Shown here: piece by piece, positions 19,654 to 28,348 of the stretch
How positions within the stretch are numbered: position 1 is the stretch's first letter
Layout: each line of letters starts with the position of its first letter
Source: Streptomyces diastatochromogenes
Lineage (GTDB): Bacteria > Actinomycetota > Actinomycetes > Streptomycetales > Streptomycetaceae
Direction of reading: 5' to 3'
Assembly (NCBI RefSeq): GCF_002242805.1
Contig: NZ_MCGQ01000010.1
Span: 1 to 64,000, forward strand
DNA length: 64,000 bases
Made by a program: the position numbers and the translations under genes
The notes under the pieces: model-generated
Seen by the model: the letters and a program-made list of their open reading frames with translations, nothing else
Told to the model about the DNA's origin: nothing
The model's database searches: none

Positions 19654-20643
19654 ATGGGCAGCGTCAACCGCCTCATCGTCATCATGCTCTTCACCGACGT
19701 GGACCTGCTGGACGTCACCGGTCCCCCGGAGGTCTTCTCGCTGCTCCGGCGGGAGACGGACGACGAGACGGGGTACCAGGTCGTCCTGGCCGCCGAGACC
19801 ATGGACCCGGTCACCACGGCGGCCGGGGTGCGCGTCCTGCCCGACACCACGTTCCGGGAGGTGTCCGGGCGCGCCATCGACACCCTCCTGGTTCCCGGCG
19901 CGGTCGACGTCGACGACCAGCGGCGGGTGCGCGCCCTCACCGATCCCGCCGTCGTCTCGTGGGTGAAGGAACTCGCCGGCCGGTCCCGGCGCGTCGCCTC
20001 CGTCTGTGTCGGCGCGCACCTGCTCGCCGCCGCCGGGCTGCTGGACGGCAAGCGCGCCACCACGCACTGGTCGACCGCGCAGCAGCTGGCCGCCGACCAT
20101 CCGGCGGTCGAGGTCGACGCCGACCCGATCTTCATCCGGGAGGGCGGCGTGTGGACGGGGGCGGGCATCACCGCCTGCCTCGATCTGTCGCTCGCCCTGG
20201 TCGCCGAGGACTTCGGCGAGGCCGCCGTTCTGCGCGTCGCCCGGCAGCTGGTGATGTACCTGAAACGGCCGAGCGGGCAGAGCCAGTTCAGCGTCCCCAT
20301 CGAGCCGGTGTCGACCACACGGCGGATGGACGACCTGCGGCACCACATCAGCCGGCACCTCGCCGCTCCGCTGACCCTCGCCGACCTCGCCGAGTACGCC
20401 CACGTCAGCGAGCGGCAACTCACCCGGATCTTCAGGACCGAACTCGGCGTGACCCCCGCCGCCTACGTCGAGTGCGCCCGCGTCGAGGTGGCCCGCAATC
20501 AGCTGGAGACCTCGGACGACACCCTCGAACGCGTGGCGTCCGCCTGCGGTTTCGGCACCGTCGACACCCTGATCCGCGCGTTCCGGCGCAGGCTCGACAC
20601 GACACCGACGGAGTACCGGAGCCGGTTCCGGCACTCCGTCTAA
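19654..20643 (+). CDS. DJ-1/PfpI-AraC transcriptional regulator
   Basis: The protein has 329 residues. Residues 5-185 form a GATase1/DJ-1-like sensor domain with the nucleophile-elbow cysteine in SVCVGAHLLAAAGLLDGK. Residues 225-325 hold two AraC helix-turn-helix motifs (LTLADLAEYAHVSERQLTRIF and ERVASACGFGTVDTLIRAFRRR). It probably regulates the divergent isochorismatase gene. The effector is unknown. Confidence 0.9.
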   Translation: MGSVNRLIVIMLFTDVDLLDVTGPPEVFSLLRRETDDETGYQVVLAAETMDPVTTAAGVRVLPDTTFREVSGRAIDTLLVPGAVDVDDQRRVRALTDPAVVSWVKELAGRSRRVASVCVGAHLLAAAGLLDGKRATTHWSTAQQLAADHPAVEVDADPIFIREGGVWTGAGITACLDLSLALVAEDFGEAAVLRVARQLVMYLKRPSGQSQFSVPIEPVSTTRRMDDLRHHISRHLAAPLTLADLAEYAHVSERQLTRIFRTELGVTPAAYVECARVEVARNQLETSDDTLERVASACGFGTVDTLIRAFRRRLDTTPTEYRSRFRHSV

Positions 20644-20655
20644 CGGTCCCGTACG

Positions 20656-21816
20656 TCACCCGGCCGGCACCGGGACCCGGTCCCGCCACGGGATGCGGGT
20701 GGCGGTCAGGGTGACGATCAGGGCCGAGGCCGCGACCGTGGCCATGCCCAGGGTCAGACCGCCGGCGCCCGCGACGAAGCCGATCAGGGCGGGGCCGGCC
20801 AGCAGTCCCGTCGTCCCCATCGCGGCGACCAGGGCCAGCGCATCCGAGCCGCGTTCGGCGGCGGCGACGTACACGCACGGCGTCACGGCGGCCGCACCGA
20901 GACCGACGCAGGCGAACCCGAGCAGGGTGGGCACCACCCCGCCGGCCGGCAGGGCGAGGGCCAGGCCGAGGCCGGCCACGGCGCTTCCGGTGCGCACCAC
21001 GCGTCCGTCGCCCCAGCGGCTGCGCCAGCGGTCCGCGCGCACCCGGGCGAGCAGCATCATGACCGAGACGACCGCGATGCCGAGCGGCGCCACCGCCGAG
21101 GGGGCCTTGACGACGTCCTTCATGTAGAGGGTCGACCAGTCGTTCATGGCGCCCTCGGTGATGGTGCCGAAGGCCATGGCGCAGCCCATCAGCAGGGTCT
21201 TCCCGGACGGCAGGGTCAGGCGGGTCCGCTGCTTGGGTGTGTCCGGGTTCGCGGTGTGCGGCAACAGGCCCTGGCGCGCGTACGCCAGCAGAAGCAGCAA
21301 CAGCACCGCCGCCACCGCGAAGTGCGCCGGAACGGACGCCGTGACACCGGTGATGCCGGAGGCCAGCAGGGCGGCGCCCAGCAGGCCCGCGCTGAAGGTG
21401 GCGTGCAGCTGGGACATGGCGGTGCGGCCGTACGCCGTCTCCAGGGCGGCGCCCTGGGCGTTCATGGCGACGTTCAGGCAGCCGACGGCGACGCCGTCAC
21501 CGCAGATGACCAGCAGGGCGAGCGGGTAGTTCGGCACCACCGAGAGGGCCGCCAGCAGCGCCACCAGACAGAGGGCGGAAGCGAGGGACAGGCGCCGGGA
21601 GCCGAGCCTGCGCATCAGGACGGCGACCAGCGGGAAGGAGGCCGCCGCGCCCGCGCCGCAGGCCATCAGCAGCAGCCCCAGTTCACCGGCGCCCAGGTCC
21701 AGCCTGGTCTTCAGCGCGGGCAGCCGGGCGGCCCAGGTGGCGTACTGGAACCCGAGGAAGCAGAACAGCGCCGCGATCGCCCACTTGGCGCGGCGGAAAC
21801 CGGCGACGTCCGACAT
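20656..21816 (-). CDS. MFS transporter (last gene of the PhyH/DUF6271 operon)
   Basis: This 386-residue, 12-helix major facilitator resembles the fucose-permease/YbjJ-like group (FLGFQYATWAARLPALK opening, LNVAMNAQGAALE). Its ATG overlaps the stop of the GNAT gene (TGATG), so it is translationally coupled to the five-gene operon and is the obvious candidate to move the product or a substrate. Confidence 0.88.
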   Translation of the reverse strand: MSDVAGFRRAKWAIAALFCFLGFQYATWAARLPALKTRLDLGAGELGLLLMACGAGAAASFPLVAVLMRRLGSRRLSLASALCLVALLAALSVVPNYPLALLVICGDGVAVGCLNVAMNAQGAALETAYGRTAMSQLHATFSAGLLGAALLASGITGVTASVPAHFAVAAVLLLLLLAYARQGLLPHTANPDTPKQRTRLTLPSGKTLLMGCAMAFGTITEGAMNDWSTLYMKDVVKAPSAVAPLGIAVVSVMMLLARVRADRWRSRWGDGRVVRTGSAVAGLGLALALPAGGVVPTLLGFACVGLGAAAVTPCVYVAAAERGSDALALVAAMGTTGLLAGPALIGFVAGAGGLTLGMATVAASALIVTLTATRIPWRDRVPVPAG

Positions 21817-22319
21817 CAGCTCGCCTCCCGGTACGCGGCCACCCGGGCCGACATGTACACCGCGTCGCTGCCGTAGCCCGACGGCAGCCGGGCCTCGCGG
21901 TGCGCCCGGTAGCCGTTGGCCCGCCAGAAGGGCTCCTTGCCGCCGACCGCGATCAGCGACATCGTCCGGAAGCCGCGGGTGCCGGCCGCGTCCGTCAGAT
22001 GGCGCACCAGGCGGCTGCCCAGCCCCCTGCGCCGCAGGGGCCCGATGACGGCAAGGTCGTGCAGGTGAAGGTTGGCCGAGCGGTGGGTCACGCGCTCCGG
22101 CCGGGTCAGGTCCGGGTAGCGGAACATCGGGTACGGCAGGGCCAGGACGTATCCCGCGATCCGGCCGTCGAGGTCCAGGACGAAGCAGGTGCCCGCCGCG
22201 GCCCGGGACCGCAGCGCGGCCTCGCCCTCCGTCAGCGCGGTGTCCGCGTACGCCCCGGCCTCCAGGGCGGCGACCTGGGGCCAGTCGGCCTCGGTGATGC
22301 CCCGTATGAGGTCTGTCAT
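21816..22319 (-). CDS. GNAT-family N-acetyltransferase
   Basis: This 167-residue protein has a single GNAT domain. The acetyl-CoA loop is in LHDLAVIGPLRRRGLGSRLV (R/Q-x-x-G-x-G/A type). It is placed one base after the decarboxylase stop and overlaps the MFS start. In this operon it probably acetylates an amine made by the decarboxylase or a related intermediate (inference). Confidence 0.88.
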   Translation of the reverse strand: MTDLIRGITEADWPQVAALEAGAYADTALTEGEAALRSRAAAGTCFVLDLDGRIAGYVLALPYPMFRYPDLTRPERVTHRSANLHLHDLAVIGPLRRRGLGSRLVRHLTDAAGTRGFRTMSLIAVGGKEPFWRANGYRAHREARLPSGYGSDAVYMSARVAAYREAS

Positions 22320-22320
22320 G

Positions 22321-23517
22321 TCAGTGGTGTCCTTCCGGGCCGCCGATGCACACGCACGGCAGCGGGCGGATGCCGTTGAAGCCCTGGGTCGTGTAGCTGG
22401 TGGCGTAGGCGCCGGCGGACAGGATCCAGACCGGGTCGCCGGAGGCGAGGTCCCCGGGGACGCGCACCGGGTGCCGGCCGCCGCCGTAGGCGTCGTCGCT
22501 GTCGCAGGTCGGGCCCGCGACGACGGCACCGACGTACTCCCCGTCGTCCTCGCCGGCTCGGCCGGGAAAGACCAGTCGGTAGCTCAACTCGTCCATCTCA
22601 TACAGGCCGTTGAACTTTCCGACGCTCAGGTACAGCCAGCGGGCGTGCGTCCCGTCGGGCTGCGCTCGCCCGGTCAGCCGGTACACGTGCGCGCGGACCG
22701 CGCCGTGGTCGGCCACCAGATGCCGCCCCGGTTCCAGGACGAAGCCGAGCGGGGCGGCGGTGAGGTCGCTCAGGCGCTCCATGCCCTCGCGGATCACGGT
22801 GAAGATCTTGTCCAGGGGCGGGTCGAGGGGGTTGCCGTGGCGGTCGAGGTAGCCGAGCGCGGGCAGGCCGCCGCCGAGGTTGACGTGGTCCGGTACGATC
22901 CCCACCCCCTCCAGCGTCACCAGCACCTCGGCGATCGAGTCGAGGGCCTGCTGCCAGGCCTCGCCGGTCATCTGCTGGGAGCCGACGTGCACGGACAGGC
23001 CCGCCGGGACGAGTCCGGACGCGCGAGCCGTGGTCAGGACCCGGACGGCGTCCTCGGCCGAACAGCCGAACTTGCGGCTCAGACCCCACAGGGCGCCGTC
23101 CCCGCTGGTGGCGAGGCGGCAGAACACCCGGGCGCCCGGGGCGTGTTCGGCGATGGCCCGCACGTCCTGCACGCTGTCGGTGGCGAAGGTGCGGACGCCG
23201 AGCCGGTGGGCCTCGGCGATGTCCGTGTCGGACTTGACGGTGTTGCCGTAGTGGATCCGGTCCACGGGCACGCCGGTGCGCAGGGCCTGGACGATCTCGG
23301 CGGGGCCGGCCGCGTCGAAGCCGGCGCCCCGGTCGGCGAGGCATCGCAGCACCTCGTCCACCGGGCAGGCCTTCAGCGCGAACCGGACCTGAACCTCGGG
23401 CAGTTCGGCCAGCAGCCGGTCGTACTGGGCCTCGATGCCGTCGAGGTCGTAGACGATACGGTCCGCCGGGGCTGCGGCCAGTGCGGCGGCCAGCCGCGCG
23501 CTGATCTCCACGCTCAC
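22321..23517 (-). CDS. PLP-dependent decarboxylase, fold type III
   Basis: This 398-residue protein combines an alanine-racemase-like barrel with a beta-domain, as in ornithine, lysine and diaminopimelate decarboxylases. The PLP lysine is in VRFALKACPVDEVL. The phosphate-binding GGGLP and the C-terminal substrate/dimer motif GPTCDSDDAYG (the cysteine-aspartate signature of eukaryotic-type ODC) are present. The substrate is probably a basic amino acid or derivative. GTG at 23517 overlaps the stop of the preceding gene (GTGA), so the enzyme is co-translated with the DUF6271-like protein. Confidence 0.88.
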   Translation of the reverse strand: MSVEISARLAAALAAAPADRIVYDLDGIEAQYDRLLAELPEVQVRFALKACPVDEVLRCLADRGAGFDAAGPAEIVQALRTGVPVDRIHYGNTVKSDTDIAEAHRLGVRTFATDSVQDVRAIAEHAPGARVFCRLATSGDGALWGLSRKFGCSAEDAVRVLTTARASGLVPAGLSVHVGSQQMTGEAWQQALDSIAEVLVTLEGVGIVPDHVNLGGGLPALGYLDRHGNPLDPPLDKIFTVIREGMERLSDLTAAPLGFVLEPGRHLVADHGAVRAHVYRLTGRAQPDGTHARWLYLSVGKFNGLYEMDELSYRLVFPGRAGEDDGEYVGAVVAGPTCDSDDAYGGGRHPVRVPGDLASGDPVWILSAGAYATSYTTQGFNGIRPLPCVCIGGPEGHH

Positions 23518-24812
23518 CAGCCCTCGTGTCCGGCCGCCTCGACCAGGTGCGGCCAGGCCTCGATCAGCAGCGCGAAGTCCTCGATGTCCCGGCAGGCCTC
23601 GGCCAGCAACTGCTCGCGACGCCCGGCGAGTTGCTCGGCGAACTCCTCGTAGCGGCCGCCCAGTTTGCGGTAGGCGGTGTCGACGCGGTCCAGGCGCCAC
23701 ACGTTCTCGGCGCGGTCCAGGGCGGTGCTCTCGCGCAGGAACTCCACGATCCGGTCGGCCCGTACGTGCTGCCGGTCGTCGAGGAGCCGGGCACCCTCGG
23801 CGGCCATCCGGTCGTAGACGTGGTGGAAGGAGAGCATCGACAGCAGGAACTTCACGAACCGGGTCTGGTAGGCGAGGAAGCCCGCGTCAGTACGGCGTTC
23901 GGGGGTGTAGAAGTTCTCGATGTGCCGGTTGTGCAGGATGCCGGGGAGCGTGGCGTCGTGGACGAGGTGGATGAGGAAGTAGTCGCTGCCGATGGTGTCG
24001 GTGGCCGGGGGCAGCGGGATCCGCTCGTACACGTCGTGGTGGAAGGCGATGTTGCACATGTCGACCCGCATCGGGTCCACGAGGGTCAGCGTGGAGTCGT
24101 CGCCGGTGAAGGGGGCCGTGCCCGCTCCGGTGAAGGACTCCTCGACCAGTTGCCGCCGGTCCTCGGGTGACGCGTCGGCGGGCGCCCACAGGCCGACCAC
24201 GTCGTGGTAGACGGCCTCGTCCCGGCGCCGTATGTCGGCGATGTCGACGGAGAGTTCACCGATGAAGGAGGCACCGGCCATCGACACCGGGCGCTCCGCG
24301 TGGGCCGGGGAGAGGTCCGTGCGGGTGACGGAGGCCGAGGCCTGGGCGGCAGGGCTGCCCAGCCAGGGCAGTTCGTGGTGGACGGGGAAGACCGGTTGCC
24401 CGTCCAGGAGTTGGTAGGTGCTGTCGGAGTCCCTGCGGTGCACCGAGTGGCAGCCGAGGGCGGTGGCCGCCAGGAAGGCGCGGTCGGTGCAGGAGCCGTA
24501 GGAGACGCCGGGCGGGAGCAGGAGGCCGAGCATCCGTTCCGGGTCGGGCAGGCCGGCCCGGGCGATCACGCGGCGCAGGAAGGCGCGTTGCCGCCGCTCG
24601 TCGAGGTGGTGCACGGTGACGTTCGGCGTCTGCGGTAGTGCGGCCGTGACGCGGGCGTGCTCGGCGCGGGTGGCGTCGTCGCAGGAGTCGAGGATCAGGA
24701 GCTGGACGTCCGCGCCGAAGTGCTCGGCGGCGTAGGCGGCTTCCCGGTGGATCGCGGTGATGGTGGCGGGGCAGGCCCGGTTGGTGGGCAGGCACAGGCA
24801 GATCCGGTTCAC
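23514..24812 (-). CDS. DUF6271-like protein, glycosyltransferase-like features
   Basis: This 432-residue protein has no signal peptide or membrane helix. The N-terminus (RICLCLPTNRACPATITAIH, then VQLLILDSCDD) and a later HRRDSDSTYQ segment resemble the start and the DxD metal motif of GT-A glycosyltransferases; TIGSDYFL follows near the middle. I place it in the uncharacterised DUF6271 family from memory. GTG at 24812 overlaps the PhyH stop (GTGA). Its constant partners here suggest a biosynthetic role with the PhyH enzyme and the decarboxylase. The reaction is unknown. Confidence 0.65.
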   Translation of the reverse strand: MNRICLCLPTNRACPATITAIHREAAYAAEHFGADVQLLILDSCDDATRAEHARVTAALPQTPNVTVHHLDERRQRAFLRRVIARAGLPDPERMLGLLLPPGVSYGSCTDRAFLAATALGCHSVHRRDSDSTYQLLDGQPVFPVHHELPWLGSPAAQASASVTRTDLSPAHAERPVSMAGASFIGELSVDIADIRRRDEAVYHDVVGLWAPADASPEDRRQLVEESFTGAGTAPFTGDDSTLTLVDPMRVDMCNIAFHHDVYERIPLPPATDTIGSDYFLIHLVHDATLPGILHNRHIENFYTPERRTDAGFLAYQTRFVKFLLSMLSFHHVYDRMAAEGARLLDDRQHVRADRIVEFLRESTALDRAENVWRLDRVDTAYRKLGGRYEEFAEQLAGRREQLLAEACRDIEDFALLIEAWPHLVEAAGHEGW

Positions 24813-25828
24813 TGTGCCGCCCAGGAGTCGAGGCCCAGCAGCTTGCGGCCCAGGCCGTCCAGTTCGGCGGGGCCGTACCGGAGGGCTTCGGGCCGGCGCG
24901 CGTCGCCGAGCAGGGTGCCGTTCCATTCGGGGGTGCCGAGCGTGCGCCAGGACTCGACGCGCGACGTCCGCAGGGCCGTGTGCTCCTCCAGGGCGGGCAT
25001 CATCGACAGGTACTGGACGGCCCGGACAGCGTTGTCGGAGAGGTTCGGCGCCACGCCGTGCGCCAGGAGTCCGTTGAAGATGAGCAGGTCGCCGGCCTGG
25101 AGGTCGGGGCGGACCACGGGGAACTCGGTGCGGTCGACCGCGGGCCGGATCGGGTCGCGCCCGGCCGGCTGGGCGATGCGCCACTCCTCGAAGCGGCGGA
25201 ACAGCTCCGGGGCGCACTGGAAGCCGCCGAGTTCGGGCCGGGTGTCGTTCAGGGCGATGATGCCCTGGACCCGCTGCGGCAGCACGGCGAGGGTGGTGTC
25301 GACGTCCCAGTGCAGCTCGATGTCGAAGCCCTCGTCGGTCGGCTCGATCAGGGAGCGCGAACGGGTGCGGACGTTGGGCGGGTTGAGGTTGAGCCGGTCC
25401 TGGGTGACCCACAGCTCCTCGCAGTCCCACACGTCCACGAAGGCGTCGTAGACGCGCCGCGTCTGGCGGCTGTCCCAGAGCAGCTGGTGGTGGTACGCCT
25501 CCACGAAGCCGTAGATGAACAGGTGCTGGTCGAGTTCGGAGCGGAACTCCGGTTCCTCGTACCAGGTTTCGGGGCGGTCGGGGTCGAGGCCCTGGAAGTC
25601 CCAGGCGAATGCGAGCAGGCTCTTCGCCTCGCCGGGGGTGATGGCCTCCCGGACGACGACATAGCCGTACGTCTGCCAGAAGGCGAAGTCCTCCTCGGAC
25701 AGCACCCGCAGGGGCCGGGACTTGTCGAGGTCGCGCAGGGGGGTCGGGGCGAGGTACGTCTCGCCGTCCGCGCTGAAGTAGGGGCGGCCGGACGCCGCTC
25801 GGTGGAGGTAGGGGCTGGGCTTGTGCAT
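24809..25828 (-). CDS. Phytanoyl-CoA dioxygenase (PhyH) family oxygenase
   Basis: This 339-residue Fe(II)/2-oxoglutarate oxygenase is the first gene of the five-gene operon. Iron ligands are visible: HxD in ELHWDVDTTLAVLP and the distal His in FNGLLAHGVAPNLSD, with an Arg nearby for 2-oxoglutarate. Members hydroxylate small metabolites or free and carrier-bound amino acids. ATG at 25828 follows GGAGTG. A DasR-type 12-mer sits 43 bp before the start, suggesting that the operon responds to amino-sugar status. Confidence 0.88.
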   Translation of the reverse strand: MHKPSPYLHRAASGRPYFSADGETYLAPTPLRDLDKSRPLRVLSEEDFAFWQTYGYVVVREAITPGEAKSLLAFAWDFQGLDPDRPETWYEEPEFRSELDQHLFIYGFVEAYHHQLLWDSRQTRRVYDAFVDVWDCEELWVTQDRLNLNPPNVRTRSRSLIEPTDEGFDIELHWDVDTTLAVLPQRVQGIIALNDTRPELGGFQCAPELFRRFEEWRIAQPAGRDPIRPAVDRTEFPVVRPDLQAGDLLIFNGLLAHGVAPNLSDNAVRAVQYLSMMPALEEHTALRTSRVESWRTLGTPEWNGTLLGDARRPEALRYGPAELDGLGRKLLGLDSWAAQ

Positions 25829-25870
25829 GCCGTCACTCCGTGGTGATCGAACTGAAGCGCCCTCCCAAGC

Positions 25871-25882
25871 TGGACTAGACCA
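25871..25882 (-). promoter_or_regulatory. DasR-type operator (dre-like) before the PhyH operon
   Basis: TGGACTAGACCA differs by one base from the dre core TGGTCTAGACCA. It is identical to the site at 30975-30986 in the das promoter region. Confidence 0.65.
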
Positions 25883-25969
25883 ATTGTGGGTGTCAACGAT
25901 TACCGGTCGGTACCCCCGTCAAAGTGCCGCCCAACTGCCGTACAAGTGCCGCCAGTTGGGCAAAGCAAA

Positions 25970-26001
25970 GGCCGACACCGGAGAGGATTCCGGTGTCGGC
26001 C
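25970..26001 (-). terminator. Strong hairpin ending the das operon
   Basis: GGCCGACACCGG and CCGGTGTCGGCC form a perfect 12-bp stem with an 8-base loop, 20 bases after the GH3 stop. It separates the das operon from the PhyH operon promoter. Confidence 0.85.
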
Positions 26002-26021
26002 TGAGCGGGTGACGGTGAGGT

Positions 26022-27521
26022 TCAGCCCCCGACGACCGCCTCCGCCGCGGCCACCCCGCACACGCGGGCCGCGCCGTGGGTGGCGATGTGCAGGGCGCCG
26101 CGCGGCGGGGCCTGCGGTACGCCCATCTCGACCACCACGGTGTCCGGCCGGGCGGTGAGCAGCGTGTCGAGGGCGGCGCCCATCCAGGCGTGCCGGTGCT
26201 CGTCGCGGACCACGGCGACGATCCGGCGCCCGCCGGCGGCCGCGAGGGCCTGGCGGCCCGCGTCGGGCCCGCTGAAGGAGCCGGCCGTGCTGCCCGGCAG
26301 CAGCCGCCGCAGCTCGGCGGCCACGCCCCAGGGGGTCTCGTCGCCGACGGCGATGTTCGGGGCCGGGTTGAACTGGGCGACGTGGACCGGTTCCGTGACC
26401 GGAGCGACGGAGCCCGCGCGGGTCACCGTGAGGGCGCGGCAGGCCGCGATCAGGCCGATCTCCGGGTCGGGTACGGCCGTCTCGGCGCCGCTCTTCGCCT
26501 CGGCGGTCCACCGCGCCAGCGCCCGCACCCGGGCGGCCGCGTCGGCCAGGCGCTCCTCGGGCAGTTCGCCGGAGCGTACGGCGGACACCAGCGCGTCCCG
26601 CAGCTTCAGCACGGTGGCCTCGTCGCACAGGCCGCCGCCGACGCAGATCGCGTCCGCGCCCGCCGCGATGGCGAGGACCACGCCGTGCTCCAGGCCGTAC
26701 GTCCCGGAGATGGCGCGCATCTCCATGCCGTCCGTGACGATCAGGCCCCGGTAGCCGAGTTCGCCGCGCAGCAGCTCGGTGAGGATGCGGCGGGAGAGGG
26801 TGCCGGGGCGGTCCGGGTCGAGGGCGGGGACGAGGATGTGCGCGCTCATCACGGCCCGGGTACCGGCCGCGATGGCGGCGCGGAAGGGCGGCAGTTCGCG
26901 CTCGTACAGCGTGTCCGCGTCCACGTCGATGCGCGGGACGGCGTGGTGGGAGTCGACGTTGGTGTCGCCGTGCCCGGGGAAGTGCTTGGTGCACGCGGCG
27001 ACGCCGGTGGACTGCAGGCCCTCGACCCAGGCGGCGGTGTGCCGGGCCACCAGCGCGGTGTCCGCGCCGAAGGAGCGCACGCCGATGACGGGGTTGTCGG
27101 GGTTGGCGTTGACGTCGGCGGAGGGCGCCCAGTCGAAGTTGACGCCGCAGGCGGCCAGCCGCCGGCCCAGCTCGCGGGCCACGCCCCGGGTGAGGTCCGG
27201 GTCGTCGACGGCGCCGAGGGCGTGGTTGCCGGGGAAGGAGGAGCCGGTGCGCACGTCCAGGCGGGTGACGTCGCCGCTCTCCTCGTCGATGGCCACCAGC
27301 AGGTCGTCCCGCTCGGCGCGCAGCTCGGCGGTCAGTGCGGTGACCTGCTCCTCGGTGACGACGTTGCGCCCGAACAGGGCGACGGAGGCGAGGCCTTCGC
27401 CGAGGCGGCGGCGCACCCAGTCCGGTGCGGTGGTGCCGTCGAATCCGGGCTGCAGCACCGCGAGGGCGTCCCGGGTCAGGGTGTCCGATCCAGTGGCGAG
27501 CGTTGTCATAGGCGGTGTCAT
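26022..27521 (-). CDS. GH3 beta-N-acetylhexosaminidase (NagZ/DasD-like)
   Basis: This 499-residue cytosolic protein has no signal peptide. It has the NagZ-type His/Asp dyad loop KHFPGHGDTNVDSHH and the GH3 nucleophile Asp in IVTDGMEMRAI, followed by an extra C-terminal domain of about 150 residues. It should split N-acetylglucosamine from imported chitin or murein fragments. Its ATG overlaps the stop of the permease gene (ATGA), so it is the last gene of the importer operon. An internal ATG at 27509 is a possible alternative. Control by the DasR-like repressor is implied by the sites upstream of the operon. Confidence 0.88.
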   Translation of the reverse strand: MTPPMTTLATGSDTLTRDALAVLQPGFDGTTAPDWVRRRLGEGLASVALFGRNVVTEEQVTALTAELRAERDDLLVAIDEESGDVTRLDVRTGSSFPGNHALGAVDDPDLTRGVARELGRRLAACGVNFDWAPSADVNANPDNPVIGVRSFGADTALVARHTAAWVEGLQSTGVAACTKHFPGHGDTNVDSHHAVPRIDVDADTLYERELPPFRAAIAAGTRAVMSAHILVPALDPDRPGTLSRRILTELLRGELGYRGLIVTDGMEMRAISGTYGLEHGVVLAIAAGADAICVGGGLCDEATVLKLRDALVSAVRSGELPEERLADAAARVRALARWTAEAKSGAETAVPDPEIGLIAACRALTVTRAGSVAPVTEPVHVAQFNPAPNIAVGDETPWGVAAELRRLLPGSTAGSFSGPDAGRQALAAAGGRRIVAVVRDEHRHAWMGAALDTLLTARPDTVVVEMGVPQAPPRGALHIATHGAARVCGVAAAEAVVGG

Positions 27522-28348
27522 CCCTTCACGGCGCCGTCGGTCAGACCGCTGACGGCCTTGCGTTGCAGGAAGATGAAGAGGATCAGGATGGGCAGCGCGA
27601 ACAGGGACGAGGCGGCCATCGTGGCGCCCCAGTCGTCGCCGAAGGCGGTCTGGAACTGGGAGAGCCACAGCGGCAGGGTCTGCTTCTCGATGTCCTTGTT
27701 CAGGATCAGGACCAGCGGGAACTCGTTCCAGGCGGTGATGAAGCCGAACAGCGAGGTGGCCATCAGTCCGGGCGCCAGCAGCGGGAAGATGACCTTGATG
27801 AAGGCCTGGGTCCGGGTGCAGCCGTCGACCATCGCGGACTCTTCCAGCTCCTTGGGAACGGCGGCCACATAGCCCCGCAGCGTCAGGATGGTCAGCGGCA
27901 GCACCATGATCGCGTAGAAGACGGTGAGCGGGACCAGGCTGTCGAGCATGTCGTTGTCACGGACCAGCATGTAGATGGCGATGACCATGACCTCCCAGGG
28001 CGCCATCTGCGCCAGCATGAAGGTCACGATGAAGCCGCGCCGGCCCCTGAACCGCATCCGGGCGAGCGCGAAGGCGGCGAACAGGGCGATGACGAGCGAC
28101 AGGAGCACCGCGCTGACCGTGACGGTGACGGAGTTGAGGACCAGGGTCCAGAAGTGGTCCGCGTCCACGGCCTTGCTGAAGTGACCGACCGTGAGGTTCG
28201 TCGGGAACCACACCGGATTCTCGGAGATGATGTCGCCGGTCGGCTTGAAGGCCGTCGCGAACATCCAGTAGACGGGGAACACGAAGCCGACGAAGAGGAT
28301 GACGGCGGTCGCGTTGGGCCAGATACGGCCGAAGACGGAGCGCTTCAC
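27518..28348 (-). CDS. ABC sugar transporter permease (DasC-like)
   Basis: This 276-residue inner-membrane protein has six predicted helices and the EAA-type loop ELEESAMVDGCTRTQAFIKVIFP that contacts the ATPase. GTG at 28348 overlaps the DasB-like stop. It pairs with the preceding permease to import amino-sugar oligomers. No ATPase gene is in the operon, as in the S. coelicolor das system, where the shared ATPase MsiK serves (family knowledge). Confidence 0.9.
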   Translation of the reverse strand: MKRSVFGRIWPNATAVILFVGFVFPVYWMFATAFKPTGDIISENPVWFPTNLTVGHFSKAVDADHFWTLVLNSVTVTVSAVLLSLVIALFAAFALARMRFRGRRGFIVTFMLAQMAPWEVMVIAIYMLVRDNDMLDSLVPLTVFYAIMVLPLTILTLRGYVAAVPKELEESAMVDGCTRTQAFIKVIFPLLAPGLMATSLFGFITAWNEFPLVLILNKDIEKQTLPLWLSQFQTAFGDDWGATMAASSLFALPILILFIFLQRKAVSGLTDGAVKG

